A DNA stretch of 14,970 bases, from positions 1 to 14,970 of the forward strand of contig JALTYW010000100.1 of NCBI GenBank assembly GCA_027046415.1. The letters are read 5' to 3'. Position 1 is the stretch's first letter. Each line of letters starts with the position of its first letter. The position numbers and the translations under genes were made by a program. Shown here piece after piece: positions 1 to 8,046 of the stretch. The notes beneath the pieces are model-generated. The model made no database searches and was not told the DNA's origin. It saw only the letters and a program-made list of their open reading frames with translations. Origin of the DNA: Sulfurovum sp. (GTDB lineage: Bacteria > Campylobacterota > Campylobacteria > Campylobacterales > Sulfurovaceae).

Positions 1-1401
1 CAGGCGGCTCATGACGCCTTTGTCGCAGTAGAGCAGGTAGGTTTTCTCTTTGGGGAGTTTTTTGAATTCAGTTTTGAGACGGTAGAAGGGGATCTTCAGC
101 GTTTCACATGGTGTCTGCACCGTCTCTTCTTCTGCTCGGATGTCAATGATGACATGGCTTTCGGGGTCTGGGGTTCGTACGACATTGATGGGGGCATTTT
201 GTGTGATGTCCTCTACAATCTCGTCAACATAGATGCTTTTGGCGTCATTGACAGCTTTGTCCAGTACGGCATAGTCAAACCGTTTGGCTTCGCGTTCCAT
301 GCGTTTGAAAGAGCCGTGGGTGATGGGGTTTTTGGAGATGACGCCGCAGTACTCGGGCATGTTTTCCGCAAAACGGCGGGTACCGATCTGATCGGCGATG
401 CGGATGATTTCGGGTTTGTTGGTCGTAGCTAGCGGTCGGAGTACCAGTTTGTTGGTAACCTGGTCAATGAGTGCAAGGTTGCGCAGTGTCTGGCTGGAGA
501 CCTGTGCCACACTCTCTCCAGTTAGCAGTGCATCGATCTCCATAGTGTCAGCAATTTTCTCTGCAGCCATGAGCATAAGCCGTTTGAGGGTCACACCCAT
601 GTAGGTCTCAGCTGTAGAGCGGAAGATCTCGGCAACGACATCTTCAAACCCAATGGTGACGAATTTGACACGGTGAGAAGCCCCGTATTTACTCCAGAGG
701 TACCATGCGACCTGTTTGACACCGATCTCATGTGCCGTACCGCCAAGGTTGAAGAAGATGAAGTGGGTTTTGATGCCTCGTTTCATGGTAAGGAAGCTTG
801 CTACTGTAGAGTCAAACCCGCCAGACATCAAAGAGAGGATGTCACCCTGTGTACCGATGGGAAATCCGCTCAATCCGTCATATTTGGCGGTAATGATGTT
901 GAGCTGATGGTTGATCAGCTCGATGCGGACAGTGACATCAGGGTGATGGAGGTCTACTTTTTTTGCATCGGTATGTGCCAGTATGTAGCCGCCGACAACA
1001 CGTTCGATCTCGGAAGAGTTGAACAGGTGGCTTCCGGTGCGTTTGGCACGGACGACAAAGCTTTTGCCTGCGATCTCGTCGGCAACAGTTTTGGCAACTT
1101 GGGCTTTGATAGCATCGAGGCTCTCCATATGATCAAACTGGAGTGCTTCAAGTACCTGCTCGATACCGGGTGTGTTGAGCAGTATGGTACGTACACTCTC
1201 AACCTTTGCAACCGGTGTAACGACCTCTATCTTGTCTGAGAATTTTTTGATCTGAATGGTGTCATCTACAGCTTTGAAGAGGGTTTGCAGGTTTTGAAAG
1301 AGCTGGTTGACCATCTGCTTTTTGGCATTACTGCCTTTGACCATGATTTCCGGAAAGAGTTTGAGGATGAATTTTTGGGTTTGGATACTGGTGTGTGTCA
1401 C
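1..1401 (-). CDS. thiI: tRNA 4-thiouridine / thiazole sulfurtransferase ThiI with rhodanese domain (C-terminus cut by window edge)
   Basis: ThiI adenylates U8 of tRNA and transfers sulfur to it, giving 4-thiouridine; rhodanese-bearing forms also supply sulfur for the thiamin thiazole. The minus-strand frame is open for 467 codons and runs off the left edge. It shows a ferredoxin-like/THUMP N-terminal part (residues 10-170, opening KFILKLFPEI as in E. coli ThiI), the PP-loop SGGFDS at 193-198, MPEYCGVISK with Cys352 (equivalent to E. coli Cys344), and a rhodanese domain ending in YCDKGVMSRL with the persulfide Cys459 (E. coli Cys456). By comparison with the 482-residue E. coli protein, some 20-30 residues are missing off the edge. 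I chose the GTG start at 1401 because AGGA lies 7 bases upstream and because the in-frame ATG at 1434 overlaps the -10 box. Identification is firm; the start is likely. Confidence 0.95.
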   Translation of the reverse strand, partial: MTHTSIQTQKFILKLFPEIMVKGSNAKKQMVNQLFQNLQTLFKAVDDTIQIKKFSDKIEVVTPVAKVESVRTILLNTPGIEQVLEALQFDHMESLDAIKAQVAKTVADEIAGKSFVVRAKRTGSHLFNSSEIERVVGGYILAHTDAKKVDLHHPDVTVRIELINHQLNIITAKYDGLSGFPIGTQGDILSLMSGGFDSTVASFLTMKRGIKTHFIFFNLGGTAHEIGVKQVAWYLWSKYGASHRVKFVTIGFEDVVAEIFRSTAETYMGVTLKRLMLMAAEKIADTMEIDALLTGESVAQVSSQTLRNLALIDQVTNKLVLRPLATTNKPEIIRIADQIGTRRFAENMPEYCGVISKNPITHGSFKRMEREAKRFDYAVLDKAVNDAKSIYVDEIVEDITQNAPINVVRTPDPESHVIIDIRAEEETVQTPCETLKIPFYRLKTEFKKLPKEKTYLLYCDKGVMSRL

Positions 1402-1408
1402 GGTTTGT

Positions 1409-1412
1409 TCCT
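1409..1412 (-). promoter_or_regulatory. Ribosome binding site deciding the thiI GTG start
   Basis: AGGA on the minus strand stands 7 bases before GTG at 1401. Nothing comparable precedes the ATG at 1434. Confidence 0.55.
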
Positions 1413-1432
1413 GGCATACTATTTTAGGCGGC

Positions 1433-1438
1433 ATTATA
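1433..1438 (-). promoter_or_regulatory. -10 box of the thiI promoter
   Basis: A perfect TATAAT preceded by GC is read on the minus strand. It would place the transcript start near 1426, about 25 bases before the GTG start at 1401. This promoter overlaps the upstream in-frame ATG (1434-1432) and so argues against that ATG as the start. No -35 box is visible, as is usual for the housekeeping sigma factor of this phylum. Confidence 0.65.
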
Positions 1439-1514
1439 GCATAAGCAGCATATGCTCAAAAGCTCTATTTAAAGAAAAGTAGAAGATGATAGAAAAAAAG
1501 AAGAGGCAGTGCCG

Positions 1515-2285
1515 ATGCATGATATGGAGAAACTCAAAGCATGGCTTGAGAGGGAAGCGGCAGCAAGAAACCGTCTGGATGAACTCTCCTACAGCCGTCC
1601 CGATCCGCTGCTTGTGGCTTCCAGATATAAAGATGAACGTATCGCCTTGATATGTGCACTGTTTGCCTACGGCAATGCCAGGCAGATCGTTGCGTTTCTT
1701 GACAGACTCGATTTTTCGCTGCTGGAAGAGAAAGAGGATGTGATTGTTGCCAAGACAGATGCACTTGTCTACCGTTTCCAAAAGCCGATGGATGTGGCAG
1801 CGCTCTTTATCGCATTGAAGCGGCTTGGTGATATTGACAAGATAGAGAATCTCTTTTATGAAGGGTACAGAAAAGAGGGCAGTATTCTGGACGGACTGCA
1901 CCATTTTCTGACTACCCTGCATCGTGTCTATCCGCATCAAAGTTACGGCTACCGGTTTCTAACGGGAAGTATCCCCAAGTCATGGATGCAGGCAGGTACC
2001 TATAAGCGCTATATGATGTATCTGCGGTGGATGGTGCGCAGTGATGCGCTCGATATGGGGCTGTGGCGCAAGATTGATAAAAAGGATCTTCTGATGCCGC
2101 TGGATACCCACACTTTTCATACTGCACGCAAACTGGGATTGCTGCATCGTAAAAGCTACGATATGAAAGCGGTATTGGAACTGACAGAACGCTTTAGAGA
2201 ATGGGACAGTACAGACCCGGTCAAATATGACTTTGCGCTCTACCGTATCGGTCAGGAAAAAAAGCGATATATTTGTTCTGATTAA
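1515..2285 (+). CDS. TIGR02757 (DUF2400) family protein, probable HhH-GPD-like DNA glycosylase fold
   Basis: The 256-residue protein carries the family hallmarks: SRYKDERIALICALFAYGN (37-55), KRYMMYLRWMVR (164-175), MPLDTHTFHTARKLGLL (194-210) and DPVKYDFALYRIG (234-246). The family has no assigned function that I know of. I infer a helix-hairpin-helix DNA glycosylase-like fold: the LDTH motif resembles the VDTHIFRV motif holding the catalytic Asp of endonuclease III, and Lys164, six residues before a conserved Leu, matches the position of the lyase lysine. GTG at 1509 is also in frame, but AGAGG at 1502-1506 is 8 bases from the ATG at 1515 and only 2 from the GTG. The gene diverges from thiI and shares a short intergenic region of about 110 bases with it. 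Family assignment is firm; the function is inferred. Confidence 0.88.
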   Translation: MHDMEKLKAWLEREAAARNRLDELSYSRPDPLLVASRYKDERIALICALFAYGNARQIVAFLDRLDFSLLEEKEDVIVAKTDALVYRFQKPMDVAALFIALKRLGDIDKIENLFYEGYRKEGSILDGLHHFLTTLHRVYPHQSYGYRFLTGSIPKSWMQAGTYKRYMMYLRWMVRSDALDMGLWRKIDKKDLLMPLDTHTFHTARKLGLLHRKSYDMKAVLELTERFREWDSTDPVKYDFALYRIGQEKKRYICSD

Positions 2286-2308
2286 CCGGTAATTTAGTCC
2301 TTTTTATG

Positions 2309-2314
2309 TAAAAT
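2309..2314 (+). promoter_or_regulatory. Candidate -10 box for atpB
   Basis: TAAAAT preceded by a T-rich stretch (2301-2305) lies 28 bases before the atpB start, in the 57-base gap after the TIGR02757 gene. The match and its place are reasonable; no -35 box is seen. Confidence 0.45.
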
Positions 2315-2342
2315 ACAGCAAATTATTTCAAGAGGATGTTTC

Positions 2343-3068
2343 ATGGAAGGTGTATTTACTTACCTTGGCGGTATTTTGGGAGAGCATAACCACAGTGCCG
2401 TACTGATCGCGCACTTGCTGCTGGTTGCAGTGATCGCAGTGTTGATCGCAAAATCTGCTACAAAGAGTCTCAGAGCGGTACCTACGGGTGCACAGAATGT
2501 GATGGAAGCCTATCTTGGCGGTGTGATCGCAATGGGTAAAGATGTGATCGGTGAAGAGTTGGCACGCAAATATCTGCCGCTTGTTGCTGCTGTAGGTATT
2601 TTCATTTTTGTATCGAACGTGATTGGTATTATCCCCGGTTTCGAGTCTCCTACATCTAACATTAACGTAACACTCCCTCTGGCAATTATGGTATTTGTGT
2701 ACTATAACTACGAGGGTATTAAAAAGAACGGTGTCGTACATTACTTTGCACACTTTGCGGGTCCTGTCAAACTGCTTGCGCCGCTGATGTTCCCAATCGA
2801 GATCGTATCACACATCTCACGTATCATCTCTCTTAGTTTCCGTCTCTTTGGTAACATCAAAGGGGATGACCTCTTCCTGTGGGTACTGCTGATGCTGGTT
2901 CCTTTCATCGCACCGCTGCCTGCATACCTGCTGCTGACATTCTCTGCTCTGCTTCAGACATTTGTCTTCATGATTTTGATCTATGTTTACCTTGCAGGAG
3001 CAGTTGCAGTAGATGAAGAACATGACAAAGCGCCGGATCCTGTGATTGACACAATGGGAGCCGTGTAA
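2343..3068 (+). CDS. atpB: F0F1 ATP synthase subunit a (membrane proton half-channels)
   Basis: Subunit a forms the proton half-channels against the rotating c-ring in the inner membrane. The 241-residue protein has several hydrophobic helices and the diagnostic motif [14 protein letters not shown], in which Arg167 corresponds to the essential Arg210 of E. coli subunit a. [20 protein letters not shown] (91-110) is also typical of the family. The start is supported by AGAGGA at 2331-2336, 6 bases upstream of ATG. No other ATP synthase subunit is present: the neighbours are a TIGR02757 gene and a small membrane protein. From memory, an isolated atpB is normal in Campylobacterota, where the alpha-to-epsilon genes are elsewhere. 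The length fits the family. Confidence 0.97.
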   Translation: MEGVFTYLGGILGEHNHSAVLIAHLLLVAVIAVLIAKSATKSLRAVPTGAQNVMEAYLGGVIAMGKDVIGEELARKYLPLVAAVGIFIFVSNVIGIIPGFESPTSNINVTLPLAIMVFVYYNYEGIKKNGVVHYFAHFAGPVKLLAPLMFPIEIVSHISRIISLSFRLFGNIKGDDLFLWVLLMLVPFIAPLPAYLLLTFSALLQTFVFMILIYVYLAGAVAVDEEHDKAPDPVIDTMGAV

Positions 3069-3072
3069 TTTT

Positions 3073-3336
3073 ATGCGCTTTAACAGCAAGTCTCTGGGCT
3101 TTGTTGTAAACTTTCTTCTTGGCGTCTCATGGGCACTGATGCTCATAGGGGCGATGACTTCATTTCTCTCTTTTTATCATTCCAGTTTTCTGTTCGCCGT
3201 GCTGTCTGCTGCTGTAGGTGCCATTCCCGGTCTTGTTGGTGTATTGCTTCTTGAGTACTTCATCACAGACAAAGAGAAACTGCATGAGCTGAAAAAACAG
3301 ACCGCACTGCTTGAAAAACTTGCCAAAGAGCGTTAA
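3073..3336 (+). CDS. Small two-helix membrane protein encoded next to atpB
   Basis: This is an 87-residue protein of unassigned function. Two hydrophobic segments (about residues 8-33 and 38-62) are joined by a short turn, and the tail (65-87, rich in K, E and L) looks like a short amphipathic or coiled-coil helix. The start follows the atpB stop by 4 bases, so the two genes are very likely cotranscribed. A weak GGAG (3057-3060) lies 12 bases upstream inside atpB. An in-frame ATG at 3046 would add 9 residues but sits inside the end of atpB. Size, topology and linkage recall AtpI/AtpZ-type accessory proteins of ATP synthase, but I see no family motif, so this is only a suggestion. A similar small membrane protein follows atpB in Campylobacter jejuni, from memory. 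Confidence 0.8.
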   Translation: MRFNSKSLGFVVNFLLGVSWALMLIGAMTSFLSFYHSSFLFAVLSAAVGAIPGLVGVLLLEYFITDKEKLHELKKQTALLEKLAKER

Positions 3337-3372
3337 TACCGCTGCTTCAGCACACACAAATAACCAAAACGC

Positions 3373-3378
3373 TATAAT
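3373..3378 (+). promoter_or_regulatory. -10 box of the gatB promoter
   Basis: TATAAT preceded by GC lies in the 83-base gap between the small membrane protein gene and gatB. It predicts a transcript start near 3385 and a leader of about 35 bases. AAGGA at 3407-3411, 8 bases before ATG, is the ribosome binding site. This suggests that gatB starts a new transcription unit. Confidence 0.65.
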
Positions 3379-3419
3379 ATTTACCACTATAACCCCACCA
3401 TTTCTTAAGGAAAAATATC

Positions 3420-4850
3420 ATGTTTGAAACCGTTATCGGTCTTGAAGTACATGTTCAGCTCAATACAAAAACCAAACTGTTCTGTGCGTGCCCAACCTCG
3501 TTTGCACAGCATCAAAACAGCAATACCTGTCCAACCTGTCTTGCTTTGCCGGGTGCTTTGCCTGTGGTCAACAAAGAAGCGGTTGTCAAAGCGATGCGCT
3601 TTGCCAATGCTGTCAATGCTACGATCAACGAAGCAAGCCGTTTTGACCGAAAGTCCTACTTCTATCCGGACTCACCAAGCGCCTATCAGATCACACAGTT
3701 TTATGAGCCAGTGCTTAGAGATGGTGTGATCACCATTGATCAGGAGGATGGATCACAGAAAGATATCCGTATTGGTGAGGCACACCTTGAGGCGGATGCG
3801 GGTAAAAATATGCATGAGGGCAACCACTCCAAAGTCGATCTCAACCGTGCAGGAACACCGCTGCTTGAGATCGTCTCGGCACCCGATCTGCGCAGCAGTG
3901 ACGAAACGGTTGCCTACCTCAAAAAGCTCCATGCACTGGTACGGTATCTTGATATCAGTGATGCCAATATGCAAGAGGGTTCTTTCCGCTGTGATGTCAA
4001 TGTCTCTGTGCGACCTAAAGGGCAGGAGGCATTCGGTACCCGTGTAGAGATCAAAAACATGAACTCTTTTAAGTTCATCGCTCAGGCGATCGGCTATGAG
4101 GTACAGCGACAGATAGAAGCGTACGAAGACGGGGTCTATGAGCAGGAGGTGGTACAGGAGACACGGCTCTTTGATGCAGAGAAGGGTGAAACCCGCTCTA
4201 TGCGTGGCAAAGAGGAGGCGGCAGACTACCGCTACTTCCCTGAGCCGGACATCCGTCCTGTAGTGGTAACGGAGGAGATGAAAGAAGCGGCACGACACAT
4301 CCCCGAACTGCCGGATGAGAAAGTAACCCGCTATGTAGAGAGCCTCGGTATCAAACGCTCAGATGCGCTGGTCATTACCGCTACCAAAGAGCTGGCTGCC
4401 TACTTTGAAGCGATGCTGGAAGAGGGTGCTGCTGCCAAAACGGCAGTGACATGGCTGACCTCCGAGCTGCTTGGGCGTTTGAACAAAAGCGGTCACAGCA
4501 TAGAGAACTCTCCTGTCGATGCCAAAGCTCTCGGTACGTTGGTTGTCAAAATCGGTGAAGACAAGGTTTCCGGCAAAGGTGCCAAAGAGGTACTTGACTA
4601 CATGATGGAGCATGATAGCAGGGATATCGATGCTATTATCAATGAACTTGGGCTTGCACAGGTGAGTGATGATGGTGCGATTTTGGCGATCATTGATGAG
4701 ATACTGGCGGCAAATACGGATAAGGTAGAGGAGTACAAAGCAGGAAAAGAGAAGCTCTTTGGCTTTTTTGTCGGGCAGACAATGAAAGCGAGTAAAGGGG
4801 CTGCCAACCCTGCCAAAGTCAACGAACTGCTCAAGCAGAGACTTTCATAA
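3420..4850 (+). CDS. gatB: Aspartyl/glutamyl-tRNA(Asn/Gln) amidotransferase subunit B
   Basis: GatB is the kinase/tRNA-binding subunit of GatCAB, which converts Glu-tRNA(Gln) and Asp-tRNA(Asn) to the amidated forms in bacteria lacking the cognate synthetases. The 476-residue protein opens with GLEVHVQL (7-14) and a zinc-site pattern with Cys22, Cys24, Cys37 and Cys40. [20 protein letters not shown] (75-94) and [12 protein letters not shown] are classical GatB cradle motifs. The C-terminal third, from about residue 330, is the YqeY-like tRNA-binding domain. Length is normal and the frame is intact. gatA and gatC are not nearby, so the subunits are probably encoded separately. The downstream channel gene starts 17 bases after its stop, which suggests that gatB leads an operon with the channel, RCK and gpsA genes. 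Confidence 0.97.
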   Translation: MFETVIGLEVHVQLNTKTKLFCACPTSFAQHQNSNTCPTCLALPGALPVVNKEAVVKAMRFANAVNATINEASRFDRKSYFYPDSPSAYQITQFYEPVLRDGVITIDQEDGSQKDIRIGEAHLEADAGKNMHEGNHSKVDLNRAGTPLLEIVSAPDLRSSDETVAYLKKLHALVRYLDISDANMQEGSFRCDVNVSVRPKGQEAFGTRVEIKNMNSFKFIAQAIGYEVQRQIEAYEDGVYEQEVVQETRLFDAEKGETRSMRGKEEAADYRYFPEPDIRPVVVTEEMKEAARHIPELPDEKVTRYVESLGIKRSDALVITATKELAAYFEAMLEEGAAAKTAVTWLTSELLGRLNKSGHSIENSPVDAKALGTLVVKIGEDKVSGKGAKEVLDYMMEHDSRDIDAIINELGLAQVSDDGAILAIIDEILAANTDKVEEYKAGKEKLFGFFVGQTMKASKGAANPAKVNELLKQRLS

Positions 4851-4867
4851 ATGAGGAGCGGGCGAAG

Positions 4868-6394
4868 ATGAATGAACTTGTCCTCTCTTTTGCCCGAAAG
4901 CTCCATAACTCCTCCTCTTACAGGGAGATTAAATCGTTTGTCAGAGATTTGATCCGAAACGACAAAAACCCCTATAAAAAATATTTTGACCTGACAATTA
5001 TCTTCCTTATCTTTACATCTATTTTTATACTGGTCTATGAGGTCAAAGAACCGGTACCTCACTGGATGGATACCTATGATCTGTATGTCGTGTCTGTGCT
5101 ATTTGGACTTGAATATCTTATGCGGATATGGGTTGTAAATGATCTTTCTGAAATGGTGTTGGAAGAGTATCAGGATGCAAAGTTTCTGGGAAAACCATTC
5201 AAGATAACAACACCTCTAAAAAAGGGATTGAAAGAGAAACTCTATTTTATGGTAACGCCGGCTGCGATCATTGACCTTTTGGCAATTTTCCCGACCTACC
5301 GTCCGTTGAGACTGTTTCGGGTACTGAAACTACTGCGTTATGCCAAAAGCATCAATCAGTTTGTCGAAGTACTTTCAAACAAGCGTTTTGAACTATTGAC
5401 ACTTCTGCTTTTACTGCTTTTTATCGTCTTTACAGCAGGTATCGCGATCTATGTGCTTGAAGAGAAGATCAATCCCAATATCAATTCGCTTTTCGATGCC
5501 TTTTACTGGTCACTTGTGACCATCTCCACGGTCGGTTTCGGTGATATCGCACCGGTGACGCCGGAGGGACGTGCGATCTCTATGGTGATCATTGTAAGCG
5601 GTATTGCCATGATCTCTTTTGCGACCTCTGTTATCGTATCTGCCTTTTCAGAAAAACTTAATGAAGTTAAAGAGCACCGTACGATTGAGAGGATCAACAA
5701 AAGTGATGCCTTTCTTATTGTATGTGGATATGGGCAGTTGGCAAAAATGTTCTTACGCAAAGAGGGGCTCTCTTCTGAAGAGTACATTATTCTTGAAAAA
5801 GATCCCGAACGGGTTGAAGCAGCCAAACGGGAGGGGTACAACGTTATTCAGGAGGATGCTAGCCGGACAGAGGTACTGAAACGGTTCAATACGAAAAATG
5901 CCAAGGTGACAGTATTGTGTTTGATTGCCGATGATATTGAAAATATCTATATTACACTGACGGCTAAGGCGATCTCCCGAAAGATAAAGGTAATTACCCG
6001 TGCCAACGACAGCAGTATGGTCAAGAAACTTGAGTATGCCGGAGCGGATCACATTCTTCTACCCCATGAGGTTGCGAACAATATGATTCATATCGCCATT
6101 ACTCAGCCGACGATGTATAAAGCACTCCATGCTGTCTTGACAGGGAAAGATGTGGCGCAGATCTATGAGATTCATGTGGGAATGCACGAAGAGCTTGTCG
6201 GAGCTGATATCGCATCGATAGAGTTCACTGCATACAAACTGCTCTTTATGGGAATTCACCGTAATGGGGAGTTTCTTTTCAACCCTCCAAAAGAGACGGT
6301 ACTACAGCCATATGATGTGCTGTTGGTGATCGGCAGACAGATCAGTCTGGAGCATTTTAGAAATATGCATAAAGGGGTGGTATCATGGGGATGA
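4868..6394 (+). CDS. Six-helix voltage-sensor-type potassium channel with C-terminal RCK (TrkA-N/TrkA-C) domains
   Basis: This is a 508-residue inner-membrane K+ channel subunit. S1 spans about 40-58; S2 about 70-90, with the FGLEYLMRIW pattern; S3 about 128-142, with an Asp in IIDLLAIFP. S4 carries positive charges at every third position: Arg145, 148, 151, Lys154, Arg157, Lys160. S5 spans about 176-196; pore helix 208-220; selectivity filter TVGFGD 221-226; S6 about 235-260. The cytoplasmic part is an RCK domain starting VCGYGQLA (285-292) with an acidic residue after strand 2 (Glu310), then a TrkA-C domain (about 425-500). The nucleotide loop is GxGxxA, not GxGxxG. GAGGAGC just upstream supports the ATG. 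It is flanked by gatB and a soluble RCK gene that overlaps its end. Family is firm; voltage dependence is inferred from S4. Confidence 0.93.
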   Translation: MNELVLSFARKLHNSSSYREIKSFVRDLIRNDKNPYKKYFDLTIIFLIFTSIFILVYEVKEPVPHWMDTYDLYVVSVLFGLEYLMRIWVVNDLSEMVLEEYQDAKFLGKPFKITTPLKKGLKEKLYFMVTPAAIIDLLAIFPTYRPLRLFRVLKLLRYAKSINQFVEVLSNKRFELLTLLLLLLFIVFTAGIAIYVLEEKINPNINSLFDAFYWSLVTISTVGFGDIAPVTPEGRAISMVIIVSGIAMISFATSVIVSAFSEKLNEVKEHRTIERINKSDAFLIVCGYGQLAKMFLRKEGLSSEEYIILEKDPERVEAAKREGYNVIQEDASRTEVLKRFNTKNAKVTVLCLIADDIENIYITLTAKAISRKIKVITRANDSSMVKKLEYAGADHILLPHEVANNMIHIAITQPTMYKALHAVLTGKDVAQIYEIHVGMHEELVGADIASIEFTAYKLLFMGIHRNGEFLFNPPKETVLQPYDVLLVIGRQISLEHFRNMHKGVVSWG

Positions 6395-7083
6395 AAAAGA
6401 TCCTGATCTTCGGATACGGCCATCACGGGAGGCATATCGCCAATGGTTTGAAAGAGGATGGTTATGTACTGACAGTGGTTGAACAGAACGAAAGCTATTG
6501 TCAGCAGGCACAAAAAGACGGGTTTGACTGCATCCTGATCGATATGGGTGAGGATGCCGAGATTTTAAAGCTGAGACTTGAACAGTATGACCAGATTGTC
6601 TGTGTGATGGATGATGAACACTACAATGTCTTTTTGACACTCTCTCTCAATGCGCTGATGGAAGGTCTCAATATCGTTGCCATTTCCGACTCGGTGCATG
6701 TCACCCACAAACTGCGTCTTGCCGGTGCAAAGCGGGTGATTGATATGTACGAAGTGAGTGCGAACCGTATCCACAACATACTGCACCGTCCTATCGCTAC
6801 AGAACTGCTCAAAGAGTTTGTCACAAGCAAAGATGGGATCAGCTTTATGGAGATGGAGATTCCAGAAGGTTCGTTTTTGCACGGGAAGATGAGTGACGAG
6901 GTCAATTTTGGACACTATGATGTGCTGCTGGTCGGACTTGTCGACTTTGAACGGCACAAAGGGTTTGAGTTTGTGACAGCAGGACATAAACATCACCTTG
7001 ATGCAGGTGATATCATCGTCTGTATGGGGGAAGTGGAAAAGCTTCGTATCTTTAAAAAAATGATTGCAAAAAAGGATGTGTAG
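6385..7083 (+). CDS. Soluble RCK (TrkA-N/TrkA-C) protein, probable partner of the upstream K+ channel
   Basis: The 232-residue cytoplasmic protein has no membrane segment. It opens with a Rossmann motif FGYGHHG (9-15; complete GxGxxG) and the acid-ended strand VVEQN (26-30). The RCK core runs to about 125 and a TrkA-C domain covers about 150-225. Such proteins bind NAD(H), ATP or other nucleotides and gate K+ channels or transporters. Its start overlaps the last 10 bases of the channel gene, implying translational coupling. ATG at 6385 has AGGGG 7 bases upstream; ATG at 6391, giving an ATGA overlap, is also possible. gpsA begins directly after its stop codon. Context makes it the likely regulatory partner of the channel; which ligand it binds cannot be read from the sequence. 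Confidence 0.9.
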   Translation: MGMKKILIFGYGHHGRHIANGLKEDGYVLTVVEQNESYCQQAQKDGFDCILIDMGEDAEILKLRLEQYDQIVCVMDDEHYNVFLTLSLNALMEGLNIVAISDSVHVTHKLRLAGAKRVIDMYEVSANRIHNILHRPIATELLKEFVTSKDGISFMEMEIPEGSFLHGKMSDEVNFGHYDVLLVGLVDFERHKGFEFVTAGHKHHLDAGDIIVCMGEVEKLRIFKKMIAKKDV

Positions 7084-7971
7084 ATGAATATGGCAGTCAT
7101 AGGTGCAGGAAAATGGGGGCAGGCGCTCTATCATGCCTACTCGCAAAAAAATGATGTGGTGATCAGCTCCAGAACCCATCGGGATATCGAGCATTTTGTA
7201 CCGTTGGATGAAGCGCTCTCAAAAGAGTACCTTGTCATGGCGATACCGGCACAGTTTGTCCGGGGATGGCTCAAGGAGCACTTTGAAGACAGAGGACAAA
7301 AGATACTGGTTGCCGCAAAAGGGATAGAGACAAGCACCGGTGCGTTTCTCAATGAGATATATGGAGAGTTTGTACCCGAAAAGAGACTGGCGTACATCTC
7401 CGGTCCCTCTTTCGCCGCAGAGGTGATGCAGTCGCTACCAACCGCACTGATGATCAGCTCTACCAACCTGCCGCTTGCCGAGACATTTGCTGATGCATTT
7501 CCCGATTTCATCAAAGGGTACGTGAGTGACGATGTGGTCGGCGCGGAAGTGTCAGGTGCCTACAAAAATGTCATCGCTATTGCCGGTGGGGTGAGTGACG
7601 GACTGGGGCTTGGTAACAATGCCAGAGCAGCGCTTATCTCGCGTGGCTTGGTCGAGATGACCCGCTTTGGTGAAGCGTTTGGTGCCAAAGCAGAAACCTT
7701 TCTTTCTCTCGGCGGGGCAGGTGATCTTTTCTTGACCGCAAGCTCCACGCTTTCACGAAACTACCGTGTCGGACTTGGACTGGCAAAAGGTCAAAGTATG
7801 GAAGAGATACTTGAGGCACTGGGTGAGGTTGCCGAAGGGGTACCTACTGCAAAAGCACTGCATATGATCGCAAAAGAGAAAGGACTCTACCTGCCTATTG
7901 CCGAGGAGGTTTATGCTATGATAGAGGAGGGGAAAGACCCTAAAAAAAGTGTGCAGGATCTTTTATCATGA
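7084..7971 (+). CDS. gpsA: NAD(P)H-dependent glycerol-3-phosphate dehydrogenase
   Basis: GpsA reduces dihydroxyacetone phosphate to sn-glycerol 3-phosphate, the backbone precursor for membrane phospholipids, in the cytoplasm. The 295-residue protein has the nucleotide-binding motif GAGKWGQAL (7-15), Lys79 in VAAKGIE, GPSFAAEV (107-114), Lys161 in the conserved AYKNV stretch, GLGNNARAALISRGL (175-189), and GGAGDLFLTASSTLSRNYRVG (210-230) with the substrate-binding Arg/Asn pair. All are standard for the family and the length is normal. AAGGA at 7072-7076 is 7 bases from ATG 7084; a second in-frame ATG at 7090 is less well spaced. It follows the soluble RCK gene with no gap, so it is probably cotranscribed with it. 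tamA and tamB, envelope genes, follow 75 bases later. Confidence 0.97.
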   Translation: MNMAVIGAGKWGQALYHAYSQKNDVVISSRTHRDIEHFVPLDEALSKEYLVMAIPAQFVRGWLKEHFEDRGQKILVAAKGIETSTGAFLNEIYGEFVPEKRLAYISGPSFAAEVMQSLPTALMISSTNLPLAETFADAFPDFIKGYVSDDVVGAEVSGAYKNVIAIAGGVSDGLGLGNNARAALISRGLVEMTRFGEAFGAKAETFLSLGGAGDLFLTASSTLSRNYRVGLGLAKGQSMEEILEALGEVAEGVPTAKALHMIAKEKGLYLPIAEEVYAMIEEGKDPKKSVQDLLS

Positions 7972-8019
7972 ATATATCTTGACTCTGGCTGAAAGATTGG
8001 CATTGTATGTTGGAACAAG

Positions 8020-8036
8020 TGCCACAGTAAGTGGCA
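8020..8036 (+). promoter_or_regulatory. Small hairpin abutting the tamA ribosome binding site
   Basis: TGCCAC (8020-8025) and GTGGCA (8031-8036) form a perfect 6-bp stem with the loop AGTAA. The tamA ribosome binding site AAGGA (8036-8040) begins at the last stem base. No T-run follows, so it is not an intrinsic terminator. It could tune tamA translation, or be chance. No convincing promoter is visible in the 75-base gap from 7972 to 8046, so tamA may be read through from gpsA. Confidence 0.4.
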
Positions 8037-8046
8037 AGGATGGACT

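Noticed and set aside
673-1239. 188-codon plus-strand open frame
   Set aside because: It lies antisense to thiI, whose minus-strand frame carries the PP-loop and THUMP-type sequence; this frame has no ribosome binding site or family resemblance.
1509-1511. GTG as the start of the TIGR02757 gene
   Set aside because: The ribosome binding site at 1502-1506 is too close (2 bases); ATG at 1515 has normal spacing.
3753-4298. 181-codon minus-strand open frame inside gatB
   Set aside because: It is a shadow of gatB, with composition typical of an antisense frame and no recognisable domain.
6565-7194. 209-codon minus-strand open frame across the soluble RCK and gpsA
   Set aside because: Both plus-strand genes are firm here; the translation is rich in His and Cys, as antisense frames of this codon usage tend to be.
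7979-8011. TTGACT followed by TATGTT as a tamA promoter
   Set aside because: The spacing between the elements is about 21 bases and -35 boxes are not a feature of the other promoters here.
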